64,000 nucleotides of DNA, from the NCBI GenBank assembly GCA_030762935.1, contig CM060899.1, forward strand, positions 62,546,501 through 62,610,500, in the 5' to 3' direction. This document shows, piece after piece, positions 42,406-53,440 of the stretch; the stretch's first letter is position 1, and the number at the start of each line of letters is the position of its first letter. Below the pieces are notes generated by a model, which saw nothing but the letters and a program-made list of their open reading frames with translations, searched no databases and had not been told where the DNA came from. The DNA comes from Hymenopus coronatus (lineage: Eukaryota > Arthropoda > Insecta > Mantodea > Hymenopodidae). Both the position numbers and the translations under genes were made by a program.

Positions 42406-43287
42406 AAAAATCTGATGTGTTCCATTCACATGACTTTCTCCATATCCCTGCAACAAATTATTCTTAAAAAGCTTATGCTTCTATTTACTTCATGCTAATC
42501 AGAAAAAAATAGCAGAGATAGTCTTATTACTTGCTTCCTTGTAAGTAGAAGCAAAATAAGGGACAACTATAGGTTAAAGTGATAGTCAAAAGCTGGTTGC
42601 TATGTCAATGAAGTTCCTTTGTTTGTATGGATAGGAGTTGATAAGTTCCTGTATTAGAAAAGTATACGTTTTTCATAGCAGAAACCAAAAATAAGGAATG
42701 TCTCAAAAACGACGAACTCCCCGAAAAAAATGTATATAACATAAATTGTGTGTTTTAATGTGCTCTACATTTTTTGTGTAGTAAGTTATTGTCCATTTCA
42801 TACGGTTTAGCAGTTATTAAAAATTCAGTAAAATTCATCCAGAATAAACTACTCTTCCTATGCTATACCCAGAAAATTCAAGATATACATATTATTTTTC
42901 AGCTAAATATCTTTAATATCCGATATTTTAATCAAAATCGTTAGAGCCGTTTTTAAGAAATAAAAATTTTTCGAAAAAGTTCCATGTAAAGGGTAGTTTG
43001 GGGTGGGGGGATTTTTCTCAAAATCTTCGTGTTGCATCCCAGGAAGATACTGAACTTAAACACCAGGTTTGGTATTTTAGCTACTATTCGTTTTTTGAGT
43101 TATCGTGTTCACAGACACACGGACATACACACACACACACACACACACACGGACCTTTTTCCGAAAATGCTTTTTTTTAGATAAAGGGGACCCTAAAACA
43201 TATATTTCCGGTGAAATCTCGGTATCGAATTTTTTGGTGGAGTGCAATACCTTCTCTATACACTATGTACATAGTACCTATAAAGTA
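42406..43287 (-). repeat. R1 repeat, minus strand, full length (882 bp)
   Basis: AAAAAATCTGATGTGTTCC at 42405 (3' tip inverted) through the (CA)n block at 43117-43151, expanded to over 15 dinucleotides, to the palindrome ACTATGTACATAGT and TACTTTATAGG at 43275-43287. Confidence 0.9.
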
Positions 43288-43625
43288 AAAATTGTATTCT
43301 TGCAAAACTCAAGCTTATCAATATTTTTATATAATTTGGTATCTGTGGTGCTACGATCTTTGTAACTTAATACAATTTTTAAAAATCTGCACCCTTTAAG
43401 TGGTCTTCACGTGTATACTTTACACTTAATTTTCTCCCATTTCATTTTTATGCAATTAAAAGCCATTTTCCTATTACAACTTTTATGCAAAGTGGCTGAA
43501 AATCGCACTGCATATTAAAAATACTGCAACTAATAAAAGGATTTTGGATATATTGCATGGTTCAAGAAATAAATAGATAAAGTGTCTGACACGAGATCAA
43601 AAAATCAACATTTTGCCATATTTGT
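43288..43625. other. AT-rich, nothing seen
   Basis: No ORF, repeat or RNA gene recognised. Confidence 0.5.
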
Positions 43626-44212
43626 ACTTACTCTACACGTTCTATGTACATAATGTATAGAGAAGGTATTGTATTGCACCCATTGTATTGGTATTTAGGT
43701 TTAATATTTTACAAGATGTGACATGAAGGTTTTCAAGAAAATCCCCTTACCCCTAACTATCTTTACATAGAAGTTTTTTTGAGGATTTTATTTTTCTGAA
43801 AAATGGCACTGAGGATTTTAATTAAAATACTATATTAAAGATGTTTACATGGCAAATAAAATGTATATCTTGAATTTTCTGGAAATAACCTCTGAGGTTT
43901 TCATTCCGGATAAATTTTTCTGAATTTTGTATAACTGGTAAACCGTCAGAGATAGACAAATACTCACCAAAATATTTAGATCTCGTTCAAACACATAATT
44001 TATGTCATTTACATTTTTTTTAGAGTTAATTTTTACCGAGATACATAGCGCATGTTATTGTTTCAATTGTAAGGTACTTAAACTTTTCTCATACGGGAAA
44101 TTATCAGCTCCTGGCCACGTAAAGAAACGCATTTCAATCATATAGCAACCAGCTTTTAGAAGATTTGACTCTCACTTTAACCTATTCTCCTGCTGCTTAT
44201 AAGGAATAGAAA
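43626..44212 (+). repeat. R1 repeat, outer copy with deletions
   Basis: TACTTACTCTACACGTTCTA start with palindrome. The CGAGATTTCACC-to-microsatellite segment is deleted so the palindrome joins GGTATTTAGGTTT. It continues to CTGCTTATAAGGAA, where a second R1 begins. A 3' remnant follows at 45039. Confidence 0.8.
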
Positions 44213-45038
44213 ATGTACATGTACATAGGAATAGAAAAGTATTGTATTCCACCTAAAAATTCGATGTCAAGATTTCACCGGAAATACATGTTTTAGGATC
44301 CCCTGAATCCGAAAAAGCATTTTTAGAAACAGGTCCGTGTGTGTGTGCGATTAAATACCAAACTTGGTATTTAAGTTTGGTTCTTCCAAGGATGCGACAC
44401 GAAGATTTTCAAGAAAATCCCCCCCATCCCTAAATACCCTTTACATGGAAAAATTTTCAAAAATTTTGTTTTTCTTAAAAATGGCTCCAACGATTTTGAT
44501 TAAATTACCATATATTAAAGCCATTATATTACAAATAAAATATATATATATATTGCATTATCTGGGAATAGCTTCTAAAGACATGTTTATTCTGAATGAA
44601 TGTTGCTTAATTTGGCATAACTAGTAAACCGTAAGAGATAGACAAAAACTTACCATACAAGAAATGTAGATCTTGTTAAAATACACAAGTTATGTCATTT
44701 ACATTTTTTTCGTGGAGCTTACCGTTTTCGAGGTATTCCTTATTATTACTTTCAATTGTGAGGTACTTCTACTTTTCTGAGACGGAAGTGTGTGTGTTTC
44801 TTTTATTCTACTCCTGGTCAAGCAAAGAAGCGATTTGCAATGACAATCGCACATAGACAGCTTTTAAAACATTTGACTATCACTTTCGCCTTGTGTATTC
44901 CCTTAGTTCCAGTCTACTTATAAGGAACTAAGTAATAAAATTCTGCTAATGTTTATCTCGATTAGCATGGTGTTGGAAGAAGAGTTATCTTTTGTAAGAA
45001 GTTCGTTTGTAGAGTAGCTAGAGAAAGTCATGTGATTT
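44213..45038 (+). repeat. R1 repeat, alternative-palindrome subtype, nested
   Basis: ATGTACATGTACATAGGAATAG start (second palindrome type), short GTCCGTGTGTGTGTG block, body, ending TAGAGAAAGTCATGTGATTTTT. It sits inside the R1 copy at 43626/45039. Confidence 0.8.
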
Positions 45039-45102
45039 TTAACAATAATTTGTCACAGAGATGTAGAGAAAGTCATGTGAATGCATCACATCAAATTTTT
45101 GT
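45039..45102 (+). repeat. R1 repeat, outer copy, 3' end
   Basis: AACAATAATTTGTCACAGAG to GCATCACATCAAATTTTT, a second R1 3' terminus that completes the copy at 43626-44212. Confidence 0.75.
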
Positions 45103-45230
45103 TTATTCTGCACAAGAAGCAGATATTAAAAAGCTGATATTTAGTTTAATTATCACAGTTTTTGGAGCATTCTATACATTTTTTGGTTCCATTGCATTAA
45201 AATCGCAGGAGTAGATGCAATTTGTAAACA

Positions 45231-45258
45231 AAAAAAAAAAAAAAAAAAAAAAAAAAAA
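45231..45258. repeat. Poly-A run
   Basis: About 28 A residues. No LINE or SINE body is recognisable directly upstream, so its origin is unknown. Confidence 0.9.
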
Positions 45259-45317
45259 CATTAATAACTAAAAAGCTATTAAACTACAGAGTTGAAGAAT
45301 AATACATATAACTACTT

Positions 45318-45502
45318 TCATTTGCCGGGCCTGTAAACCGTGGTCTAAATGCAAATTAAGATACCGACGTTTCGCCTAGAATGACCGATTCGAGTTCTGA
45401 TCAGCACAGACCCTGAGGATGCCAAGCGCAGTACTTGGCGAAACATCGGTATCTTCGATGCCTTTAGACCACGGGCTATAAGCCCGGCCGTGAAAGCCTA
45501 AG
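45318..45502. repeat. Inverted repeat with hammerhead-like core
   Basis: Arms at about 45327-45378 and 45434-45490 (GTGGTCTAAATGCA with inverse TGCCTTTAGACCAC; AAGATACCGACGTTTCGCC with inverse GGCGAAACATCGGTATCTT). The centre reads CCCTGAGGATGCCAAG...CTTGGCGAAAC. It has the same organisation as 14.3 and 34.3 kb but different sequence, so probably a different Penelope-type family. Confidence 0.7.
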
Positions 45503-45536
45503 TTTTTGCAATACAGAGTGAGCTTCAATGGATTTA

Positions 45537-46776
45537 CCGTGGCTGTCCCAGAAGTACCCGCCTATAGATAGCAGTTGTTTGTAACAATGGTAAAAAATAC
45601 CAACCTTAGAAAGCTTAAGTTTGGAGTTTGACGATTTTACATTGTTTAGCATTTATTTGGCAGCCATCATTAGTGAATGCTCTCAGCGAATTTGTAAACA
45701 TGGATAAAACTGGTCATCGTTATGTGATACAATACTTTCATCTGAAAGGCCTTAGTCCAACTAATATTATAGCTGAGCTAGATTCTACTTTGGGGGAGTC
45801 TGCTCCTTCGTTTACAACAATAAAACATTGGATGGCAGAGTTTAAGCGCCGCCGTACGAGCTGCCAAGAAGAACACCGCAGTGGTCAACCGAATGAGGTT
45901 ACCAGTCCAGAAATTGTAAAGAAAATTCGCATGGTCTTGGATGACCGTCGACTGAAAGTGTGCGAGCTAGCAGACATTTCAAAAACTTCTGTTCATGGCA
46001 TACTGACTGAAAATTGGATATGAGAAAGTTGTGTCCAAGGTGGGGACCGCGTTTACTCATAATAGAACAAAACAACGTCGTGGGGATGTTTCGCTGCAAT
46101 AAAGCTGAGTTTTTGCGTCGATTCATAACAATGGATGAAACCTGGGTCCATCACTTCACACTTGAGACGAAGGATTAATCAAAATAGTGGATTGGAAGGG
46201 GAGAATCGGCTCTAAAGATAGCGAAGACAGTTCCATCTGCAGGCAAGGTCATGGCGTCAGTTTTCTGGGACGAACGCGGAACAATTTTCATATATTATCT
46301 CATAAAAGGACAAGTAATCAATGGCGAATATTATGCAAACTTGTTCCAGCGTTTGAGTGATGAAATCGAGCAACAACGGCCGCATTTAGCGAAAAAGAAA
46401 GTTTTGTTTCATCAAGACAATGCACCAGTTCACACGTCCATTATCGCCATGGCCAAAACAATGAGTTAAAGTTCGAATTGCTTCCTGATGCACCCTATTC
46501 GCCAGATTTAGCCCTCTCTGATTATTTTCTGTTTCTTAACTTGAAGAAATAGCTTGATGGTAGAAGATATGCCAACAATGCAAAGGTGGAGTCAGCAGTT
46601 GATGGCTATTTTGCAGACCTCGACAGTTCTCACTATAAACAGGGTATCGAAGCTATTGACCATCGCTGGGAAAAGTATATCGAGCTGAAAGGAGACCATG
46701 TAGATAAATAACGATGTTTTTCCCCAAAATGTGTGACCTTTCTTTATTAGGTCGGATAGTTCTGGGACAGCCCTCT
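45537..46776 (+). mobile_element. Mariner element, decayed (second family)
   Basis: Ends share GGCTGTCCCAGAA (45541-45553) and its inverse (46761-46773), with TA at 45535-45536 and 46777-46778. About 1240 bp, the usual mariner size. Contains a broken transposase. Confidence 0.88.
45700..46711 (+). pseudogene. Mariner transposase, frameshifted
   Basis: Starts at ATG 45700 with HRYVIQYFHLKGLSPTNI and HTH homology. The first frame breaks after residue about 107 (GILTENWI then TGA). The middle contains MDETWVHHF with the first catalytic Asp-Glu. 46251-46469 reads VFWDERGTIFIYYL and HQDNAPVHTS (second Asp). After another shift comes APYSPDLALSDYFLF (third Asp), with an in-frame TAG at about 46551 in LNLKK*LDGRR. 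It ends HRWEKYIELKGDHVDK with TAA at 46709. At least three lesions. Different from the intact mariner at 18 kb (HQDNAPVH versus HDNARPH). Confidence 0.88.
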
Positions 46777-46859
46777 TATATATAAATCATGTGTTAGATT
46801 TGAAACCTTTTCGCCCCTTAAAGGTATGTGCACATGTTCAGTTAAAAATAAATAAAATA

Positions 46860-47546
46860 AAAAATCTGATGTGTTCCATTCACATGACTTTCTCTATCTC
46901 CCTTTAACAAATTATTGTTAATAAGCGTATCTTTTATTTATTTCATGTTAATCGAGAAAAATTAGCAGAAATAGTCTTATTCCTTGCTTTATTGTAAATA
47001 CAAGCGAAATAAGGCAGTACCATAGGTTAAAGTGAAAGCCAAAAGCTGGTTGCTATGTGACTGATGTTCCTTTTTTTAGTATGGACAGGAGTTGAGAAAT
47101 TCCTGTATGAGAAAAGTAAAGTTTTTCAAAGCTGAAACCAAGAAAAAGGAATATCTCAAAAACGATCTACTCCACGAAAAAAATGTATATAACATAAATT
47201 GTGTGTTTTAACGTGCTCTACATTTGTTGTGTGTTAAGTTTTTGTCCATCTCTTATGGTTTAGTAGCTATGCAAAATTCATCCAGAATAAAATAGTCTTC
47301 AGAGGCTATTCCCAGAAAATTCAAAATATACATTTTATTTGACAGGTATATTTTAATCAAAATCGTTAGAGCCATTTTTTAGAAAATCAAAATTTTCGAA
47401 AAAAAGTTCCATGTAAAGGGTAGTTTGGGGTGGGGGGATTTTTCTCAAAATCTTCGTGTCGCATCCCTGGAAGATACTAAACTTAAGTACCAAGTTTGGA
47501 AATTTAAAGACTTTTCGTTTTTGAATTATCGTGTTCACAGACACAC

Positions 47547-47599
<53 letters not shown>

Positions 47600-47728
47600 C
47601 CTGTTTGTGTTTTTTAGATAAAGGGGACCCTAAAACATATATTTCCGGTGAAATCTCGGTATCGAATTTTTTGGTGGAGTGCAATACTTTCTCTATTCAC
47701 TATGTACATAGTGCGTATAGAGAAAGTA
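46860..47728 (-). repeat. R1 repeat, minus strand, full length (869 bp)
   Basis: AAAAATCTGATGTGTTCCAT (3' tip inverted) to ACTATGTACATAGT and TAGAGAAAGTA at 47717-47728. The CA block at 47546-47598 has expanded to about 25 dinucleotides, the longest in the window. A deletion removes the ATATTTAATATACG segment. Confidence 0.92.
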
Positions 47729-47765
47729 AACATAGATAAATAAAAAAGTTCCAAAATTATAACTT

Positions 47766-48063
47766 CTCGGTGGAAGTCGGCGCTGTAGCGGCCAGTGCGC
47801 GAGCAGTTTTGCGATGGCCTCAGTATTAAAAAAAATCTCTGTGGTGAAAGACGCTATGTGGCCGGTATTAAGTTGATAACGTGTCGGCCCGGGTTCGATT
47901 ACAAGTGGGATTTGTGGTGGACAAAGCGGCGCAAGGGTGAGTTTTCTCCCGGTTCTCCGGTTTCCCCAGCCATCGCTCCAATTTCATTCCATGTACCACC
48001 AGTGTCATCACCTGCGGTGCCACAAGTAGTAAAAGCGGGCGTTAAACACCATAACAAATAACG
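47766..48063 (+). repeat. SINE, family S2
   Basis: tRNA-like A box (GCTGTAGCGGCCAGTGCG) and B box (CCGGGTTCGATTAC) separated by an insertion. The tail contains TTTCCCCAGCCATCGC, TTCATTCCATGTACCACC and AAAAGCGGGCGTTAAACACC. It lies 66 bp downstream of an otd exon, inside the next intron of that gene. Confidence 0.75.
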
Positions 48064-48128
48064 CGTCGTGAACATTTTGTTAGCTTGTACCAACATTCAT
48101 ACAGACATAAACACAACATGTAACTTAC

Positions 48129-48540
48129 TGGTACGTTGAGTTGGGAGTGCGACATGGCCGTTGCAGCTGGGCTCAGGTAGTCCATGTTGGTGTAATACGC
48201 TCCATAGTTCTGATGGGGCGGTGGGTAGCAGTTGGAGGAAGCCACAGCGCTCTGTCCGCCACCCCCACCACCTCCCGTCGCTCCAGTTCCCGCCGCCCCC
48301 GTACCGGCACCTGTCCCGCCGCCACCTCCAGATCCGCTGCCGCCGCTGGTCGTCGTGCCACCAAGACCCGCATACCCGCTGCGATGGTGATGCTGGTCGA
48401 GACAGCTGTCTATGGAGGCAGGGCTCCAGATGGAGGTGTTGCTGGTGTTGTAAAGCGATGCTGCCGCCGCTGCTGCAGCTGCCGCCGCCGTGTTCGTGCT
48501 GACGCTGGGCGGACTCGTGCTCAGCAACGGCTTGATGTAC
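48129..48540 (-). CDS. otd: orthodenticle/Otx exon, post-homeodomain region
   Basis: 412-nt internal exon. The acceptor CAG lies before 48540 and the donor CCA|GTAAGT follows 48129. One leading base completes a Gly codon with the GG left by the upstream exon, so the phases match. Encoded order: YIKPLLSTSPPSVSTNT, ten alanines, SIWSPASIDS (the Otx-family signature WSPASI), DQHHHRSG, a Gly/Thr/Ser-rich stretch of about 45 residues, then PPPHQNYG and YYTNMDYL (conserved in insect Otd) and SHSQLNVP. The protein is a transcription factor for head, eye and midline development. GC content is far above the surrounding DNA. A further 3' exon is expected but was not recognised in the window. ORFs on the opposite strand here are shadows. 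Confidence 0.93.
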
Positions 48541-49317
48541 CTGCCACAACACAGACATGTCAACAACTTTGTTTCCTTGCTCCCACAAACACCCGAGAGT
48601 AACCAACTACAGCACTAACGCGATACGCTCAAAGACATTACTAATACGCCTGGCGCTATGATTTTGCTGAAAATGTGAACGTTTGACGGGGATTCGGGTC
48701 TTACGACAATTTTCATTGGTGCCACTCTGTCACGACATATCAAGTGAGTAAAAAAAGGGGAGAAATTGGGGCAATCCACCCCTTCATCCTTCAACCCCAC
48801 TTGATGCCTACTCAGTTGAGTTGTATGAACAGTGTATTATTTGTCCAGCATGTGCTGAAATTGCCTTGGCGTTAGAACTTCAGTATGTAGCACAGATGAA
48901 ACGTTAATGGCTTATCGTTCAATCAGAGAGTTTGGGAATCACCAGTTCGCAACTCAGATCTTCATTTGTCGCAAGTTACTTTTCATTTGCACTACATTTC
49001 CTGCTTCGGTAACATGGCTTGGCCAATACGGTTTAAGAGCTTAGCAAGGCTATACGAGAGACCTCTCCTAAATCAGGAGGTAGCACAAGAGACAACCAGC
49101 GCCCAAACAAGTGGAAGACAGGGCGGAGACAGCAAGCACACCGTTACATAAGATTTACCATGCACGGTTGCCTTCTCTTGCCAACTGTTTATATACTTGT
49201 GCTGTCTCTTCGTAAAATTCTAACAATGGAAGTGTAAGTAGATGTCCCTTATTATCCTGGATATATTGTAATCGAGAAAGAAAAATCATGACCCGTATTG
49301 CTGTCTACGGGACGTCA

Positions 49318-49825
49318 AAACTCCTACACAGGTTGCCCGAAAAGTCCTTAACTGTTTCTGGGACGGAGTACTTTAATTCAAATAAAATGTTTATAGTATC
49401 AAAGGCGACACTGTAATTGAATGAAACCAGTGTAGTTCGACATGATTGCCCTCCATTTCCAAGCATAGTTGCCATCGATCTTCAGTGCACCTGAGCGCAC
49501 GTCGCAACATTGTTGGGTACTAACCGATGTCGAAATGCGTTCATCCAGGTGCTGCAAATTCCTGGACTTCACCTGTATACGTGGCTCTTGATGTGGCCCC
49601 ATGCAAAGAAGTTTAGGGGCGTTAGATCAGGCAAACGTGCTGCCCAGAACCGTGGTGAGCCTCAAACAGTCCAGCATCCTGGGAACGTCTCGTTGAGGTA
49701 ATTACGTACAATGTGCGCAAAGTTCAAACAACACCAAATCCAGAATGTTGTGAAACAATTGGGCCCGTAGGAATCGCTCAAGCAGGTCCAGGTGCAATGT
49801 TGAAGTTTTTGTCGCTTCACCAAAA
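49318..49825 (-). pseudogene. DDE transposon 3' fragment (Tc1/mariner superfamily)
   Basis: On the minus strand, scattered frames read HIVRNYLNETFPG, then RLPDLTPLNFFAWGHIKSHVY, the third-Asp region of the long-spacer DDxD transposases (compare SPDLTPCDFYL at 59400). A conserved tail region (CAQVH) follows and it ends in CAGAAACAGTTAAGGACTTT near 49340, a probable terminus. Heavily frameshifted. Confidence 0.65.
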
Positions 49826-50455
49826 CATCTGATGTGTTCCATTCACATGACTTCCTCTACATCTCTGCAACAAATTATTGTCAAAAAGCTTATGCTTCTA
49901 TTTACTTCATGCTAATGGAGAAAAAATTAGCAGAAATAGTCTTATTACTTGCTTCCTCGTAAGTAAAAGCGAAACAAGGGAGTACCATAGGTTAAAGTAA
50001 TAGTCAAAAAGCTGGTTGCTATGTGATTGAAGTACCTTTGTTTGCATGGATAGGAGTTGACAAATTCCTGTGTGAGAAAAGTATGGTTTTTATAGCTGAA
50101 ACCATTAACATAGAATATTTCAAAAACGATAAACTCTAGACATAAGTTGCGTGTTTTATCGTGATCTACAGTTTTTGTGTAGTAAGTTTTTATCTAAGTC
50201 TTACGGTTTAGCAGTTATGCAAAATTCAATAAAAATCATCTAGAATAAAGAGACCTTTTGAGGCTATTCCCAGAATGTTCAAGATATACATTTTATTTAG
50301 TAAATAAATATCTTAAATATAAGAGATTTTAATCAAAATCGTTAGATCCATTTTTAAGAAAATCAAAATGATAAAAATTTTCTCCATGTAAAGGGTAGTT
50401 TGGGGTGGGAGGGGTTCTTGAAAATCTTCTTGTTACATCCTTGGAAAACACCAAA
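49826..50455 (-). repeat. R1 repeat, minus strand, 3' two thirds
   Basis: Begins at the inverted 3' tip (ATCTGATGTGTTCCATTC) and reaches the CATCCTTGGAAAACACC segment, where it meets a plus-strand copy head to head. Confidence 0.85.
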
Positions 50456-50937
50456 CTTGGTTTTTAAGTTTAGTATCTTCCAAGAATGCGACATGAAGAT
50501 TTTGGGGACAATACCTCCACCTCAAACTACCCTTTACATGAAAAAAATATTCCAAAATTTTGATTTCCTCAAAAAATGTCTCAAACGATTTTGATTTAAG
50601 ATACCGTATATTAAAGACATTTACATGGCAAATAAAATATATATTCTAAATTTTCTAGGAATAGTCTCTGAAGACATCTTTATTCAGGTTGAATTTTGCT
50701 AAATTTTGATAGATAGATAAAAACTTATCAGCCAAAAAAAAAAAAAAATGCAGATTTCGTTAAAACATAATTTACGTCACATATGCATTTTTTCTTGGAG
50801 TTGAACATTTTTGAGATATTCATTGTTATTAGTTTCAGTGTTAAAATACTTATAACTTTTTTCATACGGGAATTTGTCAACTCCCGGCAATGCAAAGAAA
50901 GAATTTCAACCACAGGCATCCAATTTTTACTTTCTCT
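50450..50937 (+). repeat. R1 repeat, internal part, opposed to the previous copy
   Basis: Starts CCAAACTTGGTTTTTAAG, so the junction with the minus-strand copy lies at the AAACTTGG palindromic step. It continues to CAACCACAGGCATCCAA, where a full R1 is inserted. No resumption is seen beyond 51787. Confidence 0.82.
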
Positions 50938-51787
50938 ACTCGTACTATGTACATAGTGTATAGAGAAGGTATTCCGCTCCACCAAAAAATTCGATACCGA
51001 GATTTCACCGGAAATATATGTATCCAAAAAAAGTATTTTCAGAACAAGGTCCGTGTCCGTGTGTCTGTGAACACGATAACTCAAAAACGAAAAGTAGGTA
51101 AAGTACCAAACTTGGTATTTAGGTTTAGTATCTTCCAGGGATGCGACACGAAACTTTTGAGAAAAATCCCTCCACCGTAAACTACCCTTTACATGGAACT
51201 TTTTTTCGAAAAATTTCATTTTCTAAAAAATGGCTCTAACGATTTTGATGAAAATGCCGTATATTGAAGATATTTACCTGATAAATAGAATGTATATTTT
51301 GAATTTTCTGGGAATAGCCTCTGAAGACTACTTTATTCTGGGTCAATTTTACGGAATTTTGCATAACTGCTAAACCGTAAGAGGTGGACAAAAACTTACC
51401 AAACAACAAATGTAGAGCACTTTAAAACACACAATTTATGTCATATACATTTTTTCGTGAAGTTGATTGTTTTTTAGATATTTCCTTGTTTTTGGTTTCA
51501 GCTATGAAAATTTATACTTTTCTCATACAGGAATTTGTCAACTCCTGTCCATAAAAACAAAAGAACTTCAGTCACATAGCAACCAGCTTTTGACTATCAC
51601 TTTAACCTATGATACTCCCTTATTTCGCTTCTGCTTTCAAGGAAGCAAGTAATAAGAGTATTTCTGCTAGAGTTTTTTTTTATTTTTTTCTGGATTAGCA
51701 TGAAGTTAATATAAGCATAAGCTTTTTAACAATAATTTGTTGCAGAGATGTAGAGAAAGTCATATAAATGGGGCACATCAGATTTTT
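50938..51787 (+). repeat. R1 repeat, full length (850 bp)
   Basis: TACTTTCTCTACTCGTACTA start with palindrome. TCCGTGTCCGTGTGTCTGTG at 51048 and complete body. It ends GGGGCACATCAGATTTTT. Inserted at a T-run of the older copy. Confidence 0.92.
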
Positions 51788-51982
51788 AATTGTTCTATTT
51801 ATACCCGCCTCTAATTGCATTGTCGTATCGGCGGCATTCACCTTTGGAACACATGTACTGTGTAATATTTTCGTTGGGTTTCTGTTTTTCTTCGTCAAAT
51901 CGCACACATATTTAAACCTTTATTCATATTTCCAAATTTTAGGGAAGGATAATGAATATTCGTGGCTAGAAAAAGTACGCAC

Positions 51983-52053
51983 CCTAGTCGAGTATCAAAC
52001 CCGGAACCCCTCATAGCAGGGAGGTTTTCTACTAACTGAGCTACGGAGCCAGC
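51983..52053 (-). repeat. tRNA-like sequence (pseudo-tRNA or SINE head)
   Basis: The minus strand reads GGCTCCGTAGCTCAGTTAGT (A box) and, 40 nt on, GGGTTTGATACTCGAC (B box). An anticodon-arm-like CCTGCTATGAGG lies between. The acceptor stem does not close (5' GGCTCCG against 3' CTAGGGT), so it is not a functional tRNA gene. Confidence 0.6.
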
Positions 52054-52067
52054 AAATATTTGTTCTT

Positions 52068-52400
52068 AAACTTAATGATTTGGGGTGTTCCTAACGTGTT
52101 ATACCTGGCAAGGGGCCTTGGCCTACCGCCCGGCCGCTGCATCCTCAATCTCGGCCCAAAGGCGTCATGAATGGGGTGCATTGCTGGAAGGTGAGACGTG
52201 ATCAGCGTCTCTAGTCCCTCCCGGCCGGTTAATGCGATCTTATCGATCTGGGGCCACTACTCATCAATCAAGTAGTTCCACAATTGGTTCCCCAGGGACC
52301 TCACGAGGCTGATAGCACCCCGGACCAGGTCTTCCAGCGGGGAAAAATTCCCCACGCCGGTACTCAGGTCTCCCGCTTGCCAATCAGCCGCGCTAAGAAG
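52068..52400 (-). repeat. tRNA-derived SINE, family S4
   Basis: GC-rich block containing CACGAGGCTGATAGCACCCC, GGGGAAAAATTCCCCACGCC and GCCAATCAGCCGCGCTAAG, similar in order to a common insect SINE read on the minus strand (tRNA-like head near 52400). It ends about 80 nt from the otd donor site. Confidence 0.55.
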
Positions 52401-52478
52401 ACGACCGTATCCGTAAGTGTCGTATACAAGAATCAGTAGGTACAGGATAGAAAGCTGAGCAAACAGAAGGATACTAAC

Positions 52479-52765
52479 CCCGCGCCCGGAGAGTCCCGAT
52501 GATGAGGTGGTGGTGCTACGACGCTGACTGGAGGTGAGCTGGTGGTGGAGCTGGGATTTGTGTTATTGCTGTTGTTACTGGGGGGCGGTGACTTCGTGCA
52601 CCCCGTGCCCGTCGAGCTCTTGCTCTTCCCCGTTGAACTTCCTGACGTCCTCCCGCTGCTCGCTCCCTTCTCACCTCCGCCGTTTTGCTGTTGATGTTGC
52701 TGCTGCTGCTGTTGGTGTTGCTTCTGTTGTTGTCGACACTTAGCGCGCCGATTCTTGAACCACAC
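52479..52765 (-). CDS. otd: orthodenticle/Otx exon with homeodomain C-terminus
   Basis: 287-nt exon. The acceptor TTGTTGCAG precedes 52765 and the donor GG|GTTAGT follows 52479. It opens in phase 0 with VWFKNRRAKCRQQ, homeodomain residues 47-59. Lys at position 50 (VWFK) is the hallmark of the Bicoid/Otx DNA-binding specificity. The intron before residue 47 is the conserved Otx position. A Gln/His tract follows, then a Gly/Ser/Thr/Lys-rich linker, a Pro/Asn/Ser-rich stretch (SPPPSNNSNN), and PPPHHRDSPGA before the splice. The N-terminal 46 homeodomain residues lie on an exon further right, not found in the window. It joins in frame to the exon at 48129-48540. Confidence 0.95.
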
Positions 52766-53440
52766 CTGCAACAACCATAGTCCTTATTTAGAATTTGGTA
52801 CCCATTAAAATGGACTACATCGAAATATTTTCACAGAATATGTAGATTACTTAAATAAGTAATTTGAGATAGGATACTTATGGCCTCTTTATTGCAGTTT
52901 CGAAGTAACGGCTATAAGTTTCTGCCACGTATCGCGGCACTTCGTCTGGAATGAAAAAAGTAACAATAAAAAGCATTTATTCTATGACAGGAATTTAATT
53001 CATGATAGCAGCTTCCCGCGTTACGCATTAAGCCACCAGAGCAGTCGAAAAATCGTCTCCAGAGTAGGCTACGTAACTCAAGAACGTAGTTAATGAATGC
53101 TCAGTGTTGCACTGTCTAGTGATTAGTTTGAGATTTTACAGATTTTTGCGACATTAAATCTTGAGAACGCTAGTAACGAGCAGCTAAAAATCGATATTTC
53201 TATACTCGGGCAGCAGTTTTAAAGACATTCCAAGACATTTTTTCAACCTGCTTTGCTTTAACACCGACTTATCAGCACCTGATACCCACACGTTTAACGC
53301 TATGTAGTTGCGTTATGTTTATCCGGGGACCATGCATCGCCGATCTCAAATTACCACGTACACAATCTCGCAAATTATTTCGGTGTAGTTCATTAACATC
53401 ATATATGTGCAAAGGTAACTCTTGTCAGGTATTGGACGGC
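52766..53440 (-). other. otd: otd intron sequence, nothing else recognised
   Basis: Upstream of the homeodomain exon in the transcribed direction. No repeats of the families listed and no coding signal. Confidence 0.55.

Larger units (their letters stand above)
48541..52478 (-). other. otd: otd intron (about 3.9 kb)
   Basis: Bounded by donor GG|GTTAGT (at 52478) and acceptor TTGTGGCAG|G (at 48541). It contains a DDE-transposon fragment, three R1 copies or fragments, a tRNA-like sequence and a SINE (listed separately). The stretch 48541-49310 shows nothing I can identify. Confidence 0.85.

Noticed and set aside
47353..47739. ORFs with Cys-Val or Thr-His repeats
   Set aside because: Translations of the (CA)n block in an R1 repeat. 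They are not conserved between R1 copies.
48097..48606. Long ORFs on both strands over the otd exon (113-169 codons)
   Set aside because: GC-rich exon shadows in other frames. Only the frame with WSPASI and NMDYL matches Otd and has matching splice phases.
51983..52053. Functional tRNA gene on the minus strand
   Set aside because: Acceptor stem does not pair, and the D-arm/anticodon spacing is irregular.
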